Origin: CAIKMD01 sp036490955
GTDB taxonomy: Bacteria; Pseudomonadota; Alphaproteobacteria; ATCC43930; CGMCC-115725
Direction of reading: 5' to 3'
Assembly: GCA_036490955.1 (NCBI GenBank)
Contig: DASXCX010000080.1
Span: 6,795 to 70,794 of the forward strand
Length of the DNA stretch: 64,000 nt
In this document: positions 38,725 to 48,625 of the stretch, piece after piece
How positions within the stretch are numbered: position 1 is the first letter of the stretch
How the letters are laid out: every line of letters starts with the position of its first letter
Made by a program: the position numbers and the translations under genes
Notes under the pieces: model-generated
Seen by the model: the letters and a program-made list of their open reading frames with translations, nothing else
Told to the model about the DNA's origin: nothing
Database searches by the model: none

Positions 38725-39395
38725 CGGCCGATAACGAAAAAATGCCGCGCGCCATCGTCTTCGATTGGGACAACACCCTCGTCGATAGCTGGGGGACCAT
38801 CCACGAAGCACTGGTTCGGACGTTCACGGCTATGGGGCATGAGCCGTGGACATTGGCCGAGACCAAGATGCGGGTGCGGCGTTCGTTGCGCGACGCCTTT
38901 CCGGCGCTGTTCGGCGATCGCTGGGACGAGGCGCGCAAGCTCTATCTCGATCATTTCACCGCGATGCATATCGAGCGGCTGGCGCCGATCCTCGGCGCGG
39001 CCGAGCTGCTAGCCGAAGCGCAGCAAGCGGGTTTCCATCTTGCCGTGCTCAGCAACAAGACCGGCCGTATCCTGCGGCTTGAAGCCGATCATCTCGGCTG
39101 GACCCCGTATTTCAAACGCCTCGTCGGCGCGGGCGACGCCAAAGCCGACAAGCCCGATCCGCTCGCGATGCAAATCGCGCTCGAAGGTTCGGGCTTTACC
39201 GGCGCCGATGTTTGGTATGTCGGCGATACCGCGCTCGATATGGAATGCGCCGCGCGGGCCGGCTGCACCGCCGTGTTGCTCGGTGCACTCGATCCCGAGG
39301 ATCAGGGCTTCGCGACGTTCCCGCCGCAGCGCCACTTCGCGGATTTCACGGCGCTTGGCCGGTCGCTGCTTGGCCGGAGGCCGCCGCGCGAATAG
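38721..39395 (+). CDS. HAD-superfamily phosphatase (phosphoglycolate phosphatase-like)
   Basis: This 224-residue hydrolase has the HAD nucleophile motif FDWDNTLVDSWG, motif II VLSNKTG, the Lys in ADKPDPLAM and motif IV YVGDTALDMECAARAG. Size and a helical cap fit the Gph group. The 3' end overlaps the convergent lipoprotein gene by 50 bases. Confidence 0.9.
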   Translation: MTADNEKMPRAIVFDWDNTLVDSWGTIHEALVRTFTAMGHEPWTLAETKMRVRRSLRDAFPALFGDRWDEARKLYLDHFTAMHIERLAPILGAAELLAEAQQAGFHLAVLSNKTGRILRLEADHLGWTPYFKRLVGAGDAKADKPDPLAMQIALEGSGFTGADVWYVGDTALDMECAARAGCTAVLLGALDPEDQGFATFPPQRHFADFTALGRSLLGRRPPRE

Positions 39396-39738
39396 GCCCG
39401 GCGATCCACCGGAAGCTGGTCAGGACCCCATTGTCGAAATGGCATTCGACCGCGACGTTGCGCGCCTGGGATGAGTTTTCGGCGACACCGTTGCGTATGC
39501 CTTGGACGGTCGCCAACGCGCTTTCCATGCTGGTGTCGATATGGCTACCCACGATGTCGATGTCGCCATTGGGAAAAGCGCGCCTCATGAAATCGCTGCA
39601 ACGGTCGACCATGCTGACGCTGCCGAGCGCCATTTTGGTGTCGAAGCCAACCTCGCTCATGCGGCTGCAGCCGGCCAACGCGCAAAGCATGCCGGCCGCC
39701 GCGGCCGATCGTGGAATTTGGTGAAATATCAAGCCCAT
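39346..39738 (-). CDS. Small hypothetical lipoprotein
   Basis: This 130-residue protein has a lipoprotein signal (GMLCALAGC, lipobox LAGC). The mature part (VDRCSDFMRRAFPNGDIDIV, VECHFDNGVLTSFRWI) is not from a family I know. ATG at 39738 is used because it gives a normal signal length. It is convergent with the HAD gene and divergent from hfq. Confidence 0.72.
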   Translation of the reverse strand: MGLIFHQIPRSAAAAGMLCALAGCSRMSEVGFDTKMALGSVSMVDRCSDFMRRAFPNGDIDIVGSHIDTSMESALATVQGIRNGVAENSSQARNVAVECHFDNGVLTSFRWIAGPIRAAASGQAATGQAP

Positions 39739-39905
39739 GCGATACGATCCCGATGTTACAAAGGTGAAACACAAATTCCTGACTCCGAGCCTTGTGATTT
39801 CCCTTTAACACCCAATTTTGGTATCCATTGGGCGGCAAGAGGCGCTCTTCGGCGGGCACGGATATGGGTCCGGTCAGCCGCAATAATTCAAGAAGGGGTA
39901 TCCCC

Positions 39906-40157
39906 ATGTCTTCCGAAAAGACTCAGAATGTGCAGGACGTTTTTCTGAACAACGTCCGCAAGAACAAGACACCGGTCACGGTCTTTCTGGTCAATGGCGT
40001 CAAGCTGCAGGGAATCATCACCTGGTTCGATAATTTCTGCGTGTTGCTGCGTCGCGACGCACACTCGCAACTCGTCTACAAGCATGCGATCTCGACGGTG
40101 ATGCCGGCGGGACCAATCCAGCTCTTCGAGCCGGGGCAATCCGCCGAAGAAGCCTGA
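39906..40157 (+). CDS. hfq: RNA chaperone Hfq
   Basis: This 83-residue Sm-like protein has the Sm1 region NKTPVTVFLVNGVKLQGIITWFD and the Sm2 motif YKHAIST, with NVQDVFLNNVRK forming the N-terminal helix. It forms hexamers for small-RNA pairing. GAAGGGG precedes the ATG. hflX follows after four bases, the usual pair. Confidence 0.97.
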   Translation: MSSEKTQNVQDVFLNNVRKNKTPVTVFLVNGVKLQGIITWFDNFCVLLRRDAHSQLVYKHAISTVMPAGPIQLFEPGQSAEEA

Positions 40158-40161
40158 GCGG

Positions 40162-41475
40162 ATGGTGGAAGCTGCGGGCGAGCGCGCCGCGACAGTCGGG
40201 CGCTGCCTGGTTGTTCATCCTTGCCTGAGATCCGCGGCGGCGCGCGGCGAGGGCGCACGTACGCCCGAGATGCGTCTCGACGAGGCGGTCGGTCTCGCGC
40301 GCGCGATCGCGCTCGAGGTCGTCGCCTCCGAAGTCGTGCGCATGAGCGCATGGCGGCCGGGCACCCTGCTCGGCGCCGGCACGGTGAAGCGCCTCGCCGA
40401 GTTGGTGGAGGAGCAAGAGATTGCCGTCGCGGTGATCGATGCGGCCGTCACGCCGGTGCAGCAACGCAATCTCGAGCGCGAGCTGAAATGCAAGGTCATC
40501 GACCGCACCGGCCTGATCCTCGAGATTTTCGGCGCGCGTGCCCGCACGCATGAAGGCGCGCTGCAGGTCGAGCTCGCTGCGCTGACCTATCAACGCTCGC
40601 GGCTGGTGCGGTCTTGGACGCATTTGGAGCGCCAGCGCGGCGGCTTCGGCTTTCTCGGCGGACCGGGTGAAAGCCAGCTCGAGATCGATCGCCGTCTCAT
40701 CACCGATCGCATCACCCATTTGAAGCGCGAGCTCGATACGGTGAAGCGCACCCGCGCGCTGCATCGCGAGGCGCGCAAGCGCGTGCCGTATCCGGTCGTT
40801 GCGCTGGTCGGCTACACCAATGCCGGCAAATCGACGCTGTTCAATCGCCTGACCCGCGCCGAGGTCGTCGCCGCCAATCAGCTCTTCGCGACGCTCGATC
40901 CGACCATGCGCCGGCTGCCGCTGCCGTCGGGCCGCAGTGCCATCCTCTCCGATACGGTCGGCTTCGTCTCCGAGTTGCCGACGCCGCTCGTCGCCGCTTT
41001 CCGCGCCACGCTCGAAGAAGTCACCTCGGCCGATCTCGTCATCCATGTCCGCGACATGCATCATCCCGAGAGCGAGGCGCAGCGCGACGATGTCCACGCC
41101 GTGCTGGGCGAACTCGGCCTCGGCGCGACGGTCGAGGCCGGCCTCATCGAGGCGCTCAACAAGATCGATCTGCTGCCCGAGGATCAAAAGATCGTGCTGC
41201 GCAATCAAGCGCGCCGGAACGTCGCCGCGGTGCCGATATCGGCGACGACCGGCGAGGGCTGCAACGAGCTTTTGGCGCTGATCGACAACCGTCTCGATGC
41301 TGGCCGCCAGACCGCCCAGCTCGACGTGCCTTTGAGCGACGGCGCGGCCATCGCCTGGCTCTACAGCCATGGCGAGGTGGTCGAGCGCGATGACGATGAG
41401 CGCCACGCGCATATGACCGTGCGGCTCAGCGAAGCCGATCTCGGACGCTTCCAGACCCGGCAGGTCCGCGATTAG
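40162..41475 (+). CDS. hflX: Ribosome-associated GTPase HflX
   Basis: This 437-residue GTPase has the HflX N-terminal domain (ELKCKVIDRTGLILEIFGARA, GPGESQLEIDRRLI) and G-domain motifs G1 GYTNAGKSTLFN, G3 DTVGF and G4 NKID. It rescues stalled ribosomes. It is co-transcribed with hfq. Confidence 0.96.
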   Translation: MVEAAGERAATVGRCLVVHPCLRSAAARGEGARTPEMRLDEAVGLARAIALEVVASEVVRMSAWRPGTLLGAGTVKRLAELVEEQEIAVAVIDAAVTPVQQRNLERELKCKVIDRTGLILEIFGARARTHEGALQVELAALTYQRSRLVRSWTHLERQRGGFGFLGGPGESQLEIDRRLITDRITHLKRELDTVKRTRALHREARKRVPYPVVALVGYTNAGKSTLFNRLTRAEVVAANQLFATLDPTMRRLPLPSGRSAILSDTVGFVSELPTPLVAAFRATLEEVTSADLVIHVRDMHHPESEAQRDDVHAVLGELGLGATVEAGLIEALNKIDLLPEDQKIVLRNQARRNVAAVPISATTGEGCNELLALIDNRLDAGRQTAQLDVPLSDGAAIAWLYSHGEVVERDDDERHAHMTVRLSEADLGRFQTRQVRD

Positions 41476-41568
41476 CCGCGACGATCACGAAAGCGTTCCC
41501 TGAATGTTCTTGATACGGTGGCCGGCCCTAGCCTAGTCTTGGCTATTTTCGCGGATTAGGGGGATGCC

Positions 41569-42402
41569 GTGAATCGATCGGCAAAGCTCGGCGCGGTTGC
41601 TGTTTTAGTGCTCGGCGTCGGAGCCTGCGGGCCGTTGGCGGTGGATCCGCCCGCCCGCACAACCGTCAAGGTGAGCGGCGATAAATTCAGTAAGGAAGTC
41701 ACACTCGAAGGTCTTCCGCAAAACAACGCGTTCGCGGACAACAGCACGTTTTGGATGCTGCGCAGCTTTGTGAACCCACAAGCGCACACAGCCCGGCATC
41801 AGATTTACGTCGACTGGTTCTTCCCTGGCCACGGCACAACGAAGTATCGCGCAGCGGACGACACGGCGCGGACCTTACCGACGCAGCAAATATACAAAGA
41901 ATCCTGCGGCAGGCAGTGCGGACAAACGGACACGGTGATCATCGATATCGACGAGGCGGCGCTGCGAGCCCGTGCCAGGACAGGGTTCCAGGTCAAGCTC
42001 AGCGGCAATGACGGCGTGTCTACGATCGTTGGCATCACGCCTCAGATGATCGCGGCGCAGCTTCAGGCCGAAGACAACTTTATCCCTTCGACGGTCAACG
42101 TACGCGCGCAAGCGCCAATAGCGAACCCGAATGCACGCACGTCGGATGGCAAGCCGCTTCTCGGCGTTACATGCGGTAACATGCCGCTCGCGAACGCCGT
42201 AGTCGTGCAAAGAATCGCTGCAAATACTCCGGCTGAGGCGGCCGGGATCCAGAGAGGCGACATGATACTGCGCTATAATGGGCAGATCGTCACCGACGTG
42301 GATCAATTCGACAGCCTCATCTTGCAAACCGTTCCGGGAACGTTGGTGCCGATAGAGATCAGCCGCGGCTTGAACCGGCTGAACATCTCAGCGCAAATGT
42401 AG
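41569..42402 (+). CDS. PDZ-domain lipoprotein
   Basis: This 277-residue protein starts at GTG 41569 with a lipoprotein signal (LVLGVGAC). The middle (NNAFADNSTFWMLRSFVN) is of unknown fold, and the last 90 residues form a PDZ-like domain (NAVVVQRIAANTPAEAAGIQ, GDMILRYNGQIVTDVDQF). It probably faces the periplasm. Some runs are less GC-biased than its neighbours. Confidence 0.75.
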   Translation: MNRSAKLGAVAVLVLGVGACGPLAVDPPARTTVKVSGDKFSKEVTLEGLPQNNAFADNSTFWMLRSFVNPQAHTARHQIYVDWFFPGHGTTKYRAADDTARTLPTQQIYKESCGRQCGQTDTVIIDIDEAALRARARTGFQVKLSGNDGVSTIVGITPQMIAAQLQAEDNFIPSTVNVRAQAPIANPNARTSDGKPLLGVTCGNMPLANAVVVQRIAANTPAEAAGIQRGDMILRYNGQIVTDVDQFDSLILQTVPGTLVPIEISRGLNRLNISAQM

Positions 42403-42463
42403 CCGGCTCTTCCCTCGCGGCAGAATTCGCGATAGAGGCGCGTCAGCATCAAGGAGACGCGCC

Positions 42464-43330
42464 ATGAAGCTCGCATTCCTCGGCCTCGGCGTGATGGGGT
42501 TTCCGATGGCGGGGCATCTCGCCAAGGCGGGCCACGAGGTCACGGTCTACAACCGGACTGCCGCTAAGGCGCGCGCCTGGATCGAGCAACACAAGGGCGC
42601 AGCGAAGCCGACACCCGCGGAAGCCGCGGCCGGCGCCGAGATCGTCTTCACCTGCGTCGGCAATGACGACGATGTGCGCCAGGTCGTGCTGGGCGATGCG
42701 GGCGCGCTCGTCGGCATGAGCAAGGGTGCGCTACTGGTCGATCACACGACGGCGTCGGCCGAGCTGGCGCGCGAGCTCGATGCGGCGGCGAAAGCGAAGG
42801 GCTTGGGATTTCTCGACGCGCCGGTCTCGGGCGGGCAGGCCGGCGCGCAGAACGGCACGCTCACGGTGATGGTCGGCGGCGATGCGCAAAGCTTCGCGCG
42901 TGCCGAGAAGGTGATGGCGCATTACGGGCGCGCGGTCACGCATATGGGGCCGGCCGGCAACGGCCAGCTCACCAAGATGGTCAATCAGATCATGATCGCC
43001 GGCCTGGTTCAGGCGCTGTCGGAGGGACTCAATTTCGCAGTACGCGCCGGGCTCGATGCGCATAAGGCGGCGCAGGTCATTTCGAAAGGCGCGGCGCAAT
43101 ACTGGCAGCTCGAGAACCGCTATCAGACCATCCTCGACGACAAGTTCGATTTCGGGTTCGCGGTCGATTGGATGCGCAAGGATCTCGCGATCTGCCTCGC
43201 CGAGGCGCGACGCAACAAATCGGCGCTGCCGGTGACGGCGCTGGTCGACCAGTTCTATGAGCGTGTGCAGGAACGGGGCGGCGGCCGTTGGGACACATCG
43301 AGCCTGTTCCATCTCCTTGCCCATCCCTGA
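42464..43330 (+). CDS. Beta-hydroxyacid (3-hydroxyisobutyrate-type) dehydrogenase
   Basis: This 288-residue enzyme has the NAD(P) loop LAFLGLGVMGFPMAGHLAKAG, the substrate motif FLDAPVSGGQAGAQNGTL, catalytic Lys region GNGQLTKMVNQIM and the C-terminal RKDLAICLAEAR. It belongs to the 3-HIBADH / glyoxylate reductase family. Precise substrate is not evident. AAGGAGACGC precedes the ATG. Confidence 0.9.
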   Translation: MKLAFLGLGVMGFPMAGHLAKAGHEVTVYNRTAAKARAWIEQHKGAAKPTPAEAAAGAEIVFTCVGNDDDVRQVVLGDAGALVGMSKGALLVDHTTASAELARELDAAAKAKGLGFLDAPVSGGQAGAQNGTLTVMVGGDAQSFARAEKVMAHYGRAVTHMGPAGNGQLTKMVNQIMIAGLVQALSEGLNFAVRAGLDAHKAAQVISKGAAQYWQLENRYQTILDDKFDFGFAVDWMRKDLAICLAEARRNKSALPVTALVDQFYERVQERGGGRWDTSSLFHLLAHP

Positions 43331-43458
43331 CGGCCGTCCCGTGGGCGCGGACCCATGAGCCTATCGCGTGCCTCTCTGTTGCCGATGTTTCTCCCGTGAC
43401 ATAGTGAGCCGGTCGGCGACGCGCTGAACGATCGCCGTTCGTCACGGGAGGATTTGAG

Positions 43459-44874
43459 ATGAGCGCAACCATCAATCGTCGCGGCTTTCTTGCGGCAGCA
43501 TCGGCGGCGATCGCCGCTTCGGCCGTATCCGGCAGCGACGCGACTGCAGCGACGAAACGCGCGCCGCCGGCGAAGGCACAACGCGAATATCTCATCCGCG
43601 GCGCAGCGATCGTCTCGATGGACCCGGCGGTCGGCGATCTCGCCAAAGGCGATGTGCATGTGCGCGACGGCGCCATCGTTGCCGTCGGTCCGCGCGTCGC
43701 CGCGCCGGGGGCCAGCGTTATCGACGGCGCGAATATGATCGCCCTGCCGGGCCTCATCGATACGCATTGGCATATGTGGGAAAGCGTCGCGCGCAACCTT
43801 GCCGGCGATGATGCGAAGACCGGCTATTTTCCGCACAGCCGGACGCTCGGCGTGCTGTTTACGCCGGAAGACAATGCGCGCGGCGTGCGGCTCGGGCTTG
43901 CCGAAGCGATCCATTCCGGCATCACCACCGTACACAACTGGTCGCATAACAATCTCACGCCCGCCTATGCCGAAGCCGAGCTCATGGTGCATCGCGAGGC
44001 CGGCAGCCGCGCACGCTATTCCTATGGCTATTCACGCAAGACCGGCACCAACACGATGCTGCCGCTCGACGATATCCGCGCCTTCCATGCGAAATACTTC
44101 GGCACGCCGGGCGACGGTCTCGTCACCTTCGGCATCGCGACGCGTGGGCCGAACAGCAATCCGATCGAGATCTGTGCCCAGGAAATGGCCTTCGCGCGCG
44201 AGCTGAAAATTCCGCTCACCACCCATGTCGGGATCGAGCCGGGCAAGAATTCCTTCGTCGAGATGATGGCGAAGGCCAATCTGCTGGGCCCCGACGTCCT
44301 GCTGGTCCATGCCACGAACAGCACGGATGCCGAACGCAAAATCCTTGCCGATACCAAGACGCCGGTCAGCTGCAGTCCCTTTACCGAGATGCGTACCGGC
44401 TTCGGCGTCACCCCGGTGCGTGCCTTTCTTGCCGCCAACGTGCCGTTCGGCCTCTCGATCGACACGACCGTGCTGTGCGGCAACGCCGACATGTTCGCGA
44501 TCATGAAGGTGATGCAGAACATCGACGACGGCACGACGCCGAGCGAATTCGGCATCACTGCGCGGCGCGTGCTCGAGATGGGCACGATCGACGGCGCACG
44601 GGCGCTCGGTATCGCCGATCGCGTCGGCTCGCTCACGCCGGGCAAGCGCGCCGACGTCATCCTCGTGCGCACCGACGCGATCAACATGGCGCCGATGGCC
44701 GATCCCATCCGCATGGTCGTGCAGGCAGCGCAGCCCGCCAACGTCGATACGGTGATGGTCGATGGCCGTATCCTGAAACGCGCCGGCAAGCTGACGACGC
44801 TCAATGAAGCGAAGGTGATGCGCGAAGCCGCCGAGACGATCGCGCGCGTCAACGCGCAGATCAGCAAGACGTGA
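43459..44874 (+). CDS. Tat-exported amidohydrolase (ATZ/TRZ-like)
   Basis: This 471-residue metal-dependent hydrolase has a Tat signal (NRRGFLAAASAAIAAS), HxH metal ligands in GLIDTHWHMWES, a His in TTHVGIEPG and a late Asp region LSIDTTVLCGNADM. This resembles cytosine/chlorohydrolase-type deaminases. It stands before two binding proteins and facing a second amidohydrolase, so a periplasmic catabolic cluster is likely. Confidence 0.87.
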   Translation: MSATINRRGFLAAASAAIAASAVSGSDATAATKRAPPAKAQREYLIRGAAIVSMDPAVGDLAKGDVHVRDGAIVAVGPRVAAPGASVIDGANMIALPGLIDTHWHMWESVARNLAGDDAKTGYFPHSRTLGVLFTPEDNARGVRLGLAEAIHSGITTVHNWSHNNLTPAYAEAELMVHREAGSRARYSYGYSRKTGTNTMLPLDDIRAFHAKYFGTPGDGLVTFGIATRGPNSNPIEICAQEMAFARELKIPLTTHVGIEPGKNSFVEMMAKANLLGPDVLLVHATNSTDAERKILADTKTPVSCSPFTEMRTGFGVTPVRAFLAANVPFGLSIDTTVLCGNADMFAIMKVMQNIDDGTTPSEFGITARRVLEMGTIDGARALGIADRVGSLTPGKRADVILVRTDAINMAPMADPIRMVVQAAQPANVDTVMVDGRILKRAGKLTTLNEAKVMREAAETIARVNAQISKT

Positions 44875-44984
44875 CCGGTCGCGCGGTCGCCGTTGTGGTT
44901 GACAAGGACGCGGCTTCGGCTTCTGCTAGCGCCAGAGAATAAGCGATCGCCGCCAGGCGGCGACCAAAGCGGGGAGGGAGAGGG

Positions 44985-45998
44985 ATGCGGTTTTCAGCCA
45001 TCATCATCGGTACGGCCGTCGCGACGGCGCTTGGTCTGAGCGCCCAGATCGCGCGGGCGGAAGAGCTGCTCAACATCCGCATCGGCTGGGTCGTGCCAGT
45101 CGGCAATTGGGCCTCGATCCTTTACGAGAAGAAGGATCTGATGATCCATTACGGCAAGACCTATACGGTCACGCCGACGCATTTCGCCGGCACGCCGCCG
45201 ATGATCACGGCGCTCGCCTCGGGCGATCTCGACATCGCCGACCTCGCCTATTCTTCTTTCGCGACCGCGGTCGAGAATGCGGGCATGAAGGATATCAAAT
45301 TCATCGCCGACGAAGCACAGGATGGCGCCGAAGGCCATGATTCGGGCGCCTATTACGTGCTGAAGGACGGCCCGATCCACAAGGTAGAGGACCTCAAAGG
45401 CAAGGTCGTCGCCGATGTCGGCGCCGGCTCGGCGGTCGATATCGCGATCCGCGCGATGCTCAAGAAGCACGGGCTCGAGACGCCGCGCGACTACACCATC
45501 GTCGAAGCGGCCTTTCCTAATATGGAATCCCTACTTGAATCGAAGAAGGCGGATTTGATCGCCGCAGTGCAGCCTTTCACCTTGAAGCCGAGCTTCATCG
45601 AGAATACGCGGCCGTTATTCAACGCCGTCGACGCGCTCGGCGGACCGACGCAATTCGTCGTTTGGACGGCGCATGAGGCTTATATCCAGAAGAACCGTGC
45701 GGCGCTGGTCGATATGTTCGAGGATGCGATCCGGGTGACGCGCTGGCTCACCGACCCGAAAAATCACGATGCCGTCGTGCAAATCGCTGCGCAGATCACC
45801 AAGCAGCCGCCTGATCAGCTGCAATATGTCTTTTCGAAGACCGATCTCTATCGCGATCCGAACATGCTGCCGAACACGCCCAATCTGCAGCGCGCGGTCG
45901 ATGCGCAATACGAGGTCGGCTATCTCAAGCAAAAGCTCGACGTGAAGCCCTACGCCGATCTAAGCATGATCAAGGAAGCAGCGGCGCGCATAAAGTAA
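44985..45998 (+). CDS. ABC transporter substrate-binding protein (SsuA/NMT1-like)
   Basis: This 337-residue protein has a signal peptide (LGLSAQIARAEE) and the aliphatic-sulfonate/nitrate type binding fold: RIGWVVPVGNWASILYEKKDLM, DLDIADLAYSSFATAVENAG and VVADVGAGSAVDIAIRAML. No permease or ATPase gene accompanies it. GGGAGGGAGAGGG precedes ATG. Confidence 0.86.
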   Translation: MRFSAIIIGTAVATALGLSAQIARAEELLNIRIGWVVPVGNWASILYEKKDLMIHYGKTYTVTPTHFAGTPPMITALASGDLDIADLAYSSFATAVENAGMKDIKFIADEAQDGAEGHDSGAYYVLKDGPIHKVEDLKGKVVADVGAGSAVDIAIRAMLKKHGLETPRDYTIVEAAFPNMESLLESKKADLIAAVQPFTLKPSFIENTRPLFNAVDALGGPTQFVVWTAHEAYIQKNRAALVDMFEDAIRVTRWLTDPKNHDAVVQIAAQITKQPPDQLQYVFSKTDLYRDPNMLPNTPNLQRAVDAQYEVGYLKQKLDVKPYADLSMIKEAAARIK

Positions 45999-46028
45999 CG
46001 ACGCAGCGGAGCAGGGGAGTTTCGCGGA

Positions 46029-47039
46029 ATGATCGTGGTTTATCGCGCGGCGCTTGCCGCGCTGGCACTGCTCGTTGCTACGGCGTCGGTTGCTCCGGCG
46101 CGCGCCGAGGACGAGCATACGACGCTCGCCATTCCCGGCATCACCATCGGCTTCATCACGCGCTTCATTGCCGACGACGAGGGCATGTGGAAGAAGCAGG
46201 GTCTCGACGTGAAGGTGCTCGATATCGCCGGCATCGGCTCGATGAATGCGGTGATCGCGGGCTCGGTCGATTTCTCGATGTCGTCGGGCCCGTCGATCAC
46301 CCGCGCCTGGGCCAAGGGTCAGCATCTCGTCGCCCTCGCCACCGCGATCAATCAATCCGACGAGGACATCGTCATCCGCAAGGAAATCGCCGATGCCGGC
46401 CATTTCGACCCGAAAGCACCCTTGAAAGAGCGCGGCAAACTTCTCAAAGGCCTGACGATCGCGGTTGGCGGCGTCGGCGCGATCCCCGATGTCGTGCTGA
46501 AGGTGGTGCAGATCGATGCCGGCCTCTCGCGTGACAGCGTGACGGCGACGCCGATGCAGCCGCCCGAATATATGGCGGCATTCGAGCGCAAGGCGATCGA
46601 CGGCTTCGTCTCCGGTCCGCCTTTCATCCAGCAGGCCGTGGTGGCGGGGACGGGCGTGGTGCTGTCGGATTCGGCCAAGGGCGAGCCCGTCGAATATTCG
46701 CCGCAATCGGCGGGGCTGCTGCTGACACGCGGCGATTTCTGCGGCGGCCATCGGTCGATCTGCGAGAAGATGGTACACGGCATCGTCGAGGCGGCGAAAT
46801 TCCTGCACGAGCATCGCGCAGAATCGATCGCCATCGCCAAGAAGCATTTCGGCGCCTATGGCGACGAGGTGCTGGGGCAATCGATCGACATGCTCACGGC
46901 GATGACGCCGTCGCCGCCGCTTACCACGCCGCAAATGCTCGAGAACGGCGACCGCATCAATATCGCTGCCGGCTTCCTCAAGGACAGCGACAAGCTCTCG
47001 GACTACGCGCCGCTGATCGACAATCAGTTCACGAAGTGA
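46029..47039 (+). CDS. ABC transporter substrate-binding protein, second of a pair
   Basis: This 336-residue protein has a signal (VATASVAPARAED) and the same NMT1-like fold: IGFITRFIADDEGMWKKQGLDV, AGSVDFSMSSGPSITRAWAKG. It lies 30 bases after the preceding binding protein but differs in sequence. No membrane component is encoded in the window. Confidence 0.86.
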   Translation: MIVVYRAALAALALLVATASVAPARAEDEHTTLAIPGITIGFITRFIADDEGMWKKQGLDVKVLDIAGIGSMNAVIAGSVDFSMSSGPSITRAWAKGQHLVALATAINQSDEDIVIRKEIADAGHFDPKAPLKERGKLLKGLTIAVGGVGAIPDVVLKVVQIDAGLSRDSVTATPMQPPEYMAAFERKAIDGFVSGPPFIQQAVVAGTGVVLSDSAKGEPVEYSPQSAGLLLTRGDFCGGHRSICEKMVHGIVEAAKFLHEHRAESIAIAKKHFGAYGDEVLGQSIDMLTAMTPSPPLTTPQMLENGDRINIAAGFLKDSDKLSDYAPLIDNQFTK

Positions 47040-47103
47040 CGCAGGTAAGCTCAGCCATCCCGGCCTTCGCTGGGAAGCGGAAAAAGCCGACGGCTGATCG
47101 TGG

Positions 47104-48579
47104 CTAAATCTTGAAACTCTCGGCGAAGATGTCGGGCTTGTAGCCGACCTTGCCGAAGAGATAAGCGCGCGATTCATCCGCCATCTTCTTGAACCGCGCC
47201 ATGTCGACGCCGATCATCTTGCCGTGCTGCTTGCGGATGACGCCGCCGATGATCACCGTATCGATATTGCTGCGATCGGCGGCTGCGACCACGGTGCCGA
47301 GGGCGTTGTTCGACGGGTAGAGGTTGATCGCGTCGGTGCGGATCATGACGATATCGGCTTCCTTGCCCGGCGCCAGCGTGCCGATCTTGTCGGAGAGGCC
47401 GGCACAAGCCGCGCCGTTGACGGTCGCGCAAGTCAGCACGTCGCGCATCGAGACCGGCTTCGGCGGGTTGGCGTCGCCGTTGAGCTTGCGATTGGTCGCG
47501 ACCGCGCGCTGGATGTGGAATGCGGTGCGCATCTCCATGAACATGTCGGTCGAGTAGGAGGTCTCGTTATCGACGCTGAAGCCCGGCTTCATGCCGTGAT
47601 CGAGCGCATGCTGGTAGGCCGGGAAGCCCTCGCCGAGCCCATATTGCGAATCCGAGCGCGGGCAGACATCGATGGTGACGCCGGCGTTCTTCATGTTCTG
47701 CCACGTGCTCTCGGGCAGGTTGCCGCAATGGTTGAAGGTCACGTCCGGGCCAAGCAGCTTCTCGTCGGCGAACTGATCCATGATCTTGCCCATGGCCGGG
47801 CCTTGGAACTCCATCGTGATCCGTAGGCCGAGCGAGCGGGCATAGGTCCATTGCTCTTTCACCGGTCCGGCGAAGATGCGCAAGGTCACGAGTTGGTCCG
47901 TCGATGAGAAGAATTGCTTCTGCAGCCGTGCCAGATCCTGCGGCAACTGATGATCCCAATCGCCGGCTTGCGGTCCGCCGGCGGCATGAACGCCGCGGAT
48001 GCCGCTGTCGAACAGCGCCTTGATCGCCGCATCGGAATGCGCGGCAGTGCGCGAGTTGTGCGAATTGTCGATGATGCAAGTGATGCCGGCATCGATGCAG
48101 CCGAGCGCGGTGATGAGATTGCCGGCATACATGTCGTCCGGCCGATAAGCCTTGGCGAAGGATAGATGCGTCGCGGCGGAATAAGCGTCGAGCGTCGCGG
48201 CGTTGGGATTGATGCGGCGGAGCTGGCCTTCCCAGGAATGACGATGGCAATCGACGAAGCCGGGGATGAGGATCGCATTGGAGCCGTCGATCACCGTCGC
48301 GCCGGCCGATTTGAGGTCGCCGCCGACAGCGGCGATCTTCTTGCCCTCGACCAGGAGATCGCCCTTGGCAATATCGCCGAGCTTCTCGTCCATGGTGATG
48401 ATCGTTGCACCCTTGATGAGGATGCGGCCGTTCGGTTTGCCTCGACCCGGCTGAACGACGTTGCTCTCGACCGCTTCGGCCGTGCGGGGCATCGCGGGCG
48501 CGGCGACGCTCGCCGCGACGATGGCGCCCGCCTTCATCAGGCCGCGCCGCGAAATTTTGCTGGGCTCACCACGCTTCAT
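47104..48579 (-). CDS. Tat-exported amidohydrolase, second
   Basis: This 491-residue enzyme has a Tat signal (KISRRGLMKAGAIVAASVAA), metal motif GFVDCHRHSWEG, NHCGNLPES and a late FSVDNETSY region. It is related to the amidohydrolase at 43459 (both have a GxLAPGKxADIVMIRTDAIN-like C-terminal strand). It converges on the binding proteins and probably serves the same cluster. Confidence 0.87.
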   Translation of the reverse strand: MKRGEPSKISRRGLMKAGAIVAASVAAPAMPRTAEAVESNVVQPGRGKPNGRILIKGATIITMDEKLGDIAKGDLLVEGKKIAAVGGDLKSAGATVIDGSNAILIPGFVDCHRHSWEGQLRRINPNAATLDAYSAATHLSFAKAYRPDDMYAGNLITALGCIDAGITCIIDNSHNSRTAAHSDAAIKALFDSGIRGVHAAGGPQAGDWDHQLPQDLARLQKQFFSSTDQLVTLRIFAGPVKEQWTYARSLGLRITMEFQGPAMGKIMDQFADEKLLGPDVTFNHCGNLPESTWQNMKNAGVTIDVCPRSDSQYGLGEGFPAYQHALDHGMKPGFSVDNETSYSTDMFMEMRTAFHIQRAVATNRKLNGDANPPKPVSMRDVLTCATVNGAACAGLSDKIGTLAPGKEADIVMIRTDAINLYPSNNALGTVVAAADRSNIDTVIIGGVIRKQHGKMIGVDMARFKKMADESRAYLFGKVGYKPDIFAESFKI

Positions 48580-48625
48580 GACGTTCCCCCAATGTTTATT
48601 GTGGGGGCGAGTCTAGCGCCACCGG

